A stretch of DNA of 64,000 bases from Lucifuga dentata (taxonomy: Eukaryota; Chordata; Actinopteri; Ophidiiformes; Bythitidae). Positions within the stretch are counted from its first letter, which is position 1. Each line of letters starts with the position of its first letter. The stretch covers positions 1 through 64,000 of the forward strand of contig VXCM01002106.1 in NCBI GenBank assembly GCA_014773175.1, read 5' to 3'. A program made the position numbers and the translations under genes. Below, piece by piece: positions 57,659 to 64,000 of the stretch. The notes beneath the pieces are model-generated. The model saw only the letters and a list, made by a program, of their open reading frames with translations. It was not told the origin of the DNA and searched no databases.

Positions 57659-60600
57659 GCCCTGAAACATAGAGAATTTGCAAGTATTTTTGCATATTTC
57701 TTGAAAACATTCAAACCAACTGTTGCAGTATCAACAGCTTGAGATCTTCACATCTGGTCTGGAAGCATCACAGATTGACAAATTATGCTACTGTTGGTTT
57801 TATTTTATTTTATTTAAATCTGATACTTCACTCAAATTTTTAGCTTTAATTATAAGTTTAATGAATTAAAGTTGATGAGAATTAAACATGGACGTATGAT
57901 AACTTAATGTTTAATTCCTCATCCTGTTATCCTTTAATTTAATTCAGTCACGTAGCAAAGAAACAGTTCAGAATTCTCAACGTGCTTTAAATGTGTGCTC
58001 ACTGGATTGTCCTGACTTCAGTGTCTGATAATATCCACAAATTGGAAGTGAAAGTGAAATTAATGAATTGTGACATGTTTCTTATGATCGCCGCAGTACC
58101 TTATCTTTATTTCTATAATGTCCCCATAAAGAAAGGACAGTGACGCTGTTAGATGTACTCCAGCTGCCAAAATACACTGACCTTGTCAAAACTATTTGGC
58201 AAAACCTTATTAAATTATATTTTTATTTATCAATGTATTTTTTTGCAAGCCACCAAACACTCAGTACACCCATCAGTAATCAGAGGATGAGCCTTATCAC
58301 ACAAACTTAAAGACTGTGATCAATGCTCTATTTAACATAGCTGGTTTCAGGCCAAATCAGTGCAAGACAGGTGATCCCTGACCTGCACGGTTCAGTTCGT
58401 TATCTCCAGTGAATGAATTTCTCCTCCCTTTGTAATTACATCTCACTGTGATCGTGCATAGGGAGATGTTAAATCACAGGAAGCCGGTGAGAAACCATCA
58501 AATGCTCCGTGTCCCAGTGTTGCCTATTGATTTAGATTTTGTCTGTATCAGGTTAATAAGAGCTCTTAAATAATGCAGACATAGCACTGCTATCATAGAT
58601 CAGCTCTCACCCCTCATGTATTCTCTTTTTTCCCCTTTCCTTCATTCTCTTTGTCTTTATCCTTTTTGCTGCTTTTTCCAGTGCGCTCTCTAACATTCCT
58701 GCCTGCTCCCTTTCCCCTCTTTTCTTTCTTTCCCTCTCTCCCTTTGCTCTTTTTCCCGTCATCATTTTTTTTCTCAGCAGGCAGCATCTGATCACGAATC
58801 CCAAATTCACCACAAAAGCACTGACCAATTGTCTTTCTGGCTGGCGTGAGATTCAAAGGCACCTCTTACTCTCAGAGATGAGATAACAGCAATAACCAGA
58901 GAACAAGAGCCTCCCAATTTAGCTGCTTCTGCTTCTCTCGTATCAGATCTGGTACGTTTCCACCGGTTTATTGCTGCCTTTGTCTTTTAGACTGCATCAG
59001 TGAAGGTGTGGTTTTATGAATGATAAGCAATATCCCTTCACACCAAAAATAAGCACAATTATTATTAGTTTAATGGGTATCCACATAAATAAGCATTCAT
59101 AAACTGTATTTCCTAAACTACAGTTTCTGCTACAAATAAGCAAAAATATTGCTGAATAAGTTTTGCTTACTTCAAAATAAGAAGTACTCCATTTATCCTG
59201 CTTACCTTGCATTCTTCATCTGCCCAGCTCAGAAACCACTGAGAAATACTCAGAATATTGAGCAAAATCTTTCTCAAATATGTTTATCAGCATGCCTGAA
59301 ATGTATAAACAAATAGATTCTCTTTTGGGTTTACATAGCAAGAGGCAGATTTTCAGTATTTGCCGAGTTATTTGTTAGTAAGAAACTCATTGGATTTGCT
59401 TATGGTGGGATCCCAGCAGATTCAGCAGAGGCCTCTGACAGATGCTTTGCATTGCAAAACACATCATTATGACAAAATGTGTGATTATTCTTGAAGCTTT
59501 GTTGGCACCAGGGAGCTGCATTAAATGGCTTCTAATGACGTTTTATTCTGATCTGGTCCACAAAACCAGAAACACAAAACCTAATGATGAAAATTACGAC
59601 TGTGCAGGCTGAAAATCTGACAACATGTCCTGAACAGAAGTTCTTGACATAACTTTTTTCTGAAAGTGTCTTCAGATCAGGGTGGGTGACAAAACCTTAA
59701 AATAATATTGTGACATCTCAATTTATTTATTTTGCAACAACAATATTGAACACAGCCCTGTTCAAATAATAATCAGAGAATATTAATTGCCCATTTGTTT
59801 TCAAATTGCTTTTGTTAAGTAGCAGAAAGAAGCAGGTGCGGGTACAAACAGGATGTGCAGATGAGCAGATTCTAGTTGTAAGTCTTTTCTTTAGATTATA
59901 TGTTTGATCATGAAACGCCGCCTGTTCTGAGCGTTGGAGGCAGGCAGGGATTGGGTTTCTCTTTCTCTGCCCTCGCTGCTTCTTTTTGCTTTAGGAGATC
60001 TTCTCGTCTCTGTTCTCTTCTCAAGGTGTGACAGCTGGGGCGAACGTATGGAAAACAGTGACTGGGGGTACATTATAGATGCTCTCACGCTTCAGTGTTT
60101 CTTCCATTAAATGTACTCATGAATTAAATTAGCTTTCTTTCCTCGTCTGTCACTGTTTCCCCAAGTCCACCAAAGACCAGTAGTCCTGTGCTAAATGCTG
60201 CAACAAAATGAATAAATAGAATTTTACACAAATGGAATAAATAATAATAATACAATATTTGGAAAAACCACAGTCTAATCAGTATTTACTGCCGCTGCTG
60301 AAAAAACTCATCAGCATACAGAAATGTGCTTTTCCACTTACTGGATCCTAATTGTCGATTCCTCTGACTGGATGGCTGCCTCCTTCTGGATAATGATGCT
60401 ATACCACTCTATAGGGGAAGAAAAGAGGGAAAAGAAAGCACTGAAGAAATTAAACCATCAGCCTTTCATTTACNCCCCCCCCCCCCCCCAACAGTTTTTT
60501 CTTGACAGTTGGAAATTACAAAGTGTATCATGGCATTTGAGCAGCAGTGGGAGAGAAGAAACTGAATAAATGTAGTGTACGATGTAGACGAGTGGACATC

Positions 60601-63600
60601 GTGGGTCTTTACTTTGAAGACAAGTACAGAGACTTTTCATCTGGAGCAGCTAGAATCCTTCTAACTTCAAAAGAAATGAAGTGATAAATATATGAGAGGT
60701 GTCACGCTGAACCAAAACAACAGTGTATGCGCTCCTGCTATAAACCACAGAGAGGCTGAGGCTGAGGCTTTCATCTATCATTTCTACTTCTCAGAATCAA
60801 GAAAAACGAACGATACTCTTTAATAATCATATCTTATGAACCACTCTTTCAAAAGGCCATTTCTTTATGAGACTGTATGTTGTTAAGCATTCCATTCCTT
60901 TTTGTCAACTTCTTATAAGCTGGAAGTTGCTGTGTTAATGCAGATATCAAACAACAATCATATATGAATTGTGTTCATATGTAGTTATTCTACATTAGCA
61001 GTTTCAAAGCAGTGATGAGTGCGTGATGCTCATATAATGGAAGGTAAGGGTGTGATGGCTGGTGTGATGGAAGGGGGCAGAAGTGTCTCAAGTTTGTGTT
61101 TTCATACCAGTATTGTTTACTTTTCAGAAGATCAGTTTTGCTTCGTTTCATGGCCTAGAACTTGCCAAAAAAAAAAAAAAAAAAAAAAACAAAGATGGTT
61201 GTGCGTATCAGTTTTTGACAGATTTCCAACAGGCAGAAGTTTTTTGCCTCTCAAACATTTCAAGAAATATTGAAAGAATTTGACCCCTCAAAAAATTGTT
61301 TTTGAAGTATTGTATCCCCACCTTAGTTTCATCAGCTTTAATCACGTGGGGAGAGGCACACTTGGTCTTGACCAGGATACAGAGCAGCTGAGCCCTTTGA
61401 TGGATCCTGGTTTAAAGTTAGTTAATTCCCCAGAGTCCAGACTGCCTCAGTGTGAGATAACAGGATGATCCTGATGCTGGAAAAAAAATAAATCATGATT
61501 TCAAAATGTTTGAAGTTTTTGAGATGGACTTTATTGATTTTTTTCAGACTTAAACTACCTTAAAAGTGAATACTCGAGTCATACGTTGAGATCAAACGCT
61601 CTTCAGTTCTTATTGGTTCTTGGTACTTGGATTTACTGTTTGAAACTCACTTAACAGCTAATTCACCCTGGTGTAGGGTGACCAGGAGTTCACATTATCA
61701 AATAAAGATCCACTTCATTTATGTTACAGAAGAGTTTAATAATGGAGTGATCGTGCGAGTGAGTTATGTGGGTGTGATAATGAAGATAAGATGTGAACCC
61801 GTTGTGAACTCATTGAGGTCCTTGATGCTGGTGGTGGTGGAGAGGAAGAGGAAGAAAAACAGTATTATTATGATGGGCACACAGGTTATTTATATGTGAC
61901 AGGAGGTTATGACGAGTTTGGGACTGTCCCTAGGCGTTAAACAAGAATGCAACTCCAAATGTTGTAGCAGTCTCCAGATTATGCAGCAGTCATACAGTAT
62001 GACAGGGATCCTAGTTCTGGAGCAGTATTAGAGGGCAGCCATAAACACCTGAGTCCAAAATTCTTTAGAAATAACTCAATTAGATGCCAGGGAAACTATA
62101 ACCCTCCAGTTTTCAGTCAGAGGATCATCCTGCTGATTTGTCTTGGTTACGTTCCAAATCTTTTAATGATTTTGTTGTGTGTCCTTCCTGGCATCTACTT
62201 CTTACATCTCACTCCCTCCCACTTAAATCATAAGGAAAACACATGGAAATGGTGCAAGGATGTGGGAATGGAGAGAAGACTCTTTTTTTTTTTAGAGAAT
62301 GAAGCATCCTTACTCCTCAAGCATGATCTTAAGTGACAGATGAAGGCAGAATGGCTGGATCATTTGTCTGGTTTTTATTTAGATATGACCACATGACAGT
62401 ACGGAATGTGAAATATTACCCTATGGCTCTCCCAGGAAGCATCCTCAATCCTCAATCCTCCATGCTCCAATAAGGGAATTGGAACTTCCTTAAAGATGGC
62501 GGACCAGATCAATTTCTGGGTCACACAAGCAGCGAGGAACGACCAGATAAGAGCTTTAGAATGTGTCCACTGAGACCCTACCAACTCAGGAGTTGCTTTT
62601 GTATATCTGCAGCTGACCTCTGACCTCCTTGAAGGTGGGATGGGTTACAGAAATGTTCCCACAGACATCAGTAGATTATCACAGAACAAATTTACAAATT
62701 TAAGTTTATTGTATTCCAGTTACAGTATGTCACTTCTGTACTGAATACTTGCTGAGTGAAATATGCCTGCTGTGTCAAACAGTGCAGGATATATTGCACC
62801 TGTGTACCTGTGTTAATCTGTCAAACACATATTAGCATTTTTATAAAGTTTTAAAGCTCTGTTGAGCAAGATATCACATTTAATAGATGAGTCTTATTAT
62901 ATCAGAAATACAGCAGAAAGGGTGGGCTATTTCTCATCAGAAGAGACATGACTGAATATTAACAGTGACAGTTAATGTGAATTGAGTGTATTAGCGTAAT
63001 CATTTCCTGTTATGGCAATGACAGATTGGCACTCAGACTTCATGGTACAATAAGTACTGTCATCATCAAGCTGTTATAAATGGACAAAGTGCCAAAAAAG
63101 ACAAAGGCAAAGTGTGTTGTCCACATAGTTCTGAGTTTGTGTGTTGGTGTGTTAGACTGTACGTATGGATGTGTCTCACTTTACTTTTGCACTGATTTAA
63201 TATGGTGTATGTCTGTGTTTGTGAAAGGCTGTAATGTCCTGATACAGATGTGTTTATGTGTCTCCTGTTCTAACGTTCCGTCAGAGTGAGGCTGGAATAA
63301 CAGATATTTGAGTCTTGATCTAATCACAGACTTTGTTTCATATTTAATGTGCAGGAAGAAAAGAAAAGTAAAGGATGAAAATAAGCCAAGACTTGTGAAT
63401 GGAAATTGTAGCTGTGTAAGATTAATCTACAGGGACATAAAATGATAATGGAGAGATAAAGGGTTTTGAGATGGGGGTTGGTGGTTGAATTACTGGAGGA
63501 TGACACTGTAATGACTCGTTAATAACTTGGACAAGGTGCTGCTGGAAATATGGATAAGACAAGAACTGCAGCTTGCTCAAAAATACCATTAGAAAGACCG

Positions 63601-64000
63601 GGAAAGGACAGAAAGACAGAATAGACAGAGGAGCATGAAGGATAGAAGGGAATTAAGGTTAATGGGTGGTGAGACAAAGGGAAGACCATACATGCATACA
63701 GGGTGGGAGAAAGGAGAGAGCAAAAACAGGGATAAAAGAGGAATTGGAGGTAAGAAAGAACAATTGAAGACAAAGCTAAGCAAGAGCAATATGCTGACTA
63801 CTGGAGTGGATAATGTAATAACTGGTTAAAAAATCTTTTATATATATCACTGTAAATGGGTAATAAATGTAAATTCTGGAAATTAATTTGCTGGATCACA
63901 GCCCAGTATGAGTTTTGTCTGCATAGTTATAGTGAGCAATATTGCAGTCTTGTAGGATTTTTCCTAAAAGCAAAGCATTAAGTTGAACAACAGTGGCCCA
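57659..64000. other. Intergenic, no gene seen
   Basis: Includes a pyrimidine-rich tract (58620-58760), poly-C with an N (60474), a poly-A (61166-61189) and a purine-rich tract (63585-63780). Open frames here are short and have no recognisable domain. No RNA gene recognised. Confidence 0.45.

Noticed and set aside
1..64000. Bacterial-type systems (operons, CRISPR, insertion sequences) or viral genes
   Set aside because: Introns, poly(A) signals and vertebrate gene families show nuclear fish DNA; no spaced-repeat array or viral core gene was found.

Overview
The window is a vertebrate nuclear chromosome segment, almost certainly from a teleost fish and probably a spiny-rayed one. The reasons are GT-AG introns, long CA/GT and GA/CT microsatellites, typical fish dispersed repeats (TTAA-flanked MITEs, a tRNA-headed SINE, hAT, pogo-like and mariner debris), and three genes whose proteins match vertebrate families. 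Nothing prokaryotic is present. I read two genes completely (all exons, phase-checked), and a third whose four small exons have to be joined by hand.

Layout. (1) 1-6.7 kb is a compact gene pair. ebna1bp2 (+, nine coding exons, 310 aa) encodes the nucleolar rRNA-processing factor EBP2. cfap144/fam183a (-, four coding exons, 133 aa) encodes a small ciliary doublet-microtubule protein. They are convergent, and their 3' ends almost touch or overlap near 4.43-4.49 kb. An RFX X-box lies about 80 bp upstream of the cfap144 start codon. (2) 6.7-46 kb is a 39-kb stretch in which I find no gene. It holds dispersed repeats, microsatellites, a 30-bp minisatellite, a large foldback element and unique AT-rich DNA that could contain distal enhancers. 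(3) 46-49.9 kb is a DMRT2-family transcription factor gene (-, three coding exons, 437 aa) starting in a CpG-rich first exon. I favour dmrt2b, because the neighbours are ebna1bp2/cfap144 and not dmrt1/dmrt3. (4) 49.9-64 kb is its upstream flank, again with no gene recognised, and with mariner, hAT and pogo-like remnants.

The most useful observations are: the split cfap144 gene with its RFX/forkhead promoter motifs; an additional cysteine inside the zinc-binding DM domain of the dmrt2 gene; a pair of convergent CTCF-type motifs flanking that gene; a five-copy family of about 0.42-0.63-kb palindromic-ended elements, one copy in an intron of each of cfap144 and dmrt2; a hAT-type element with a perfect 8-bp target duplication; and a recurrent assembly artefact (single N between exact 61-67-bp duplicates) that creates false tandem repeats at seven places. 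I saw no sign of a wholly new biological system. The novelty is in gene neighbourhood, candidate regulation and mobile-element structure.
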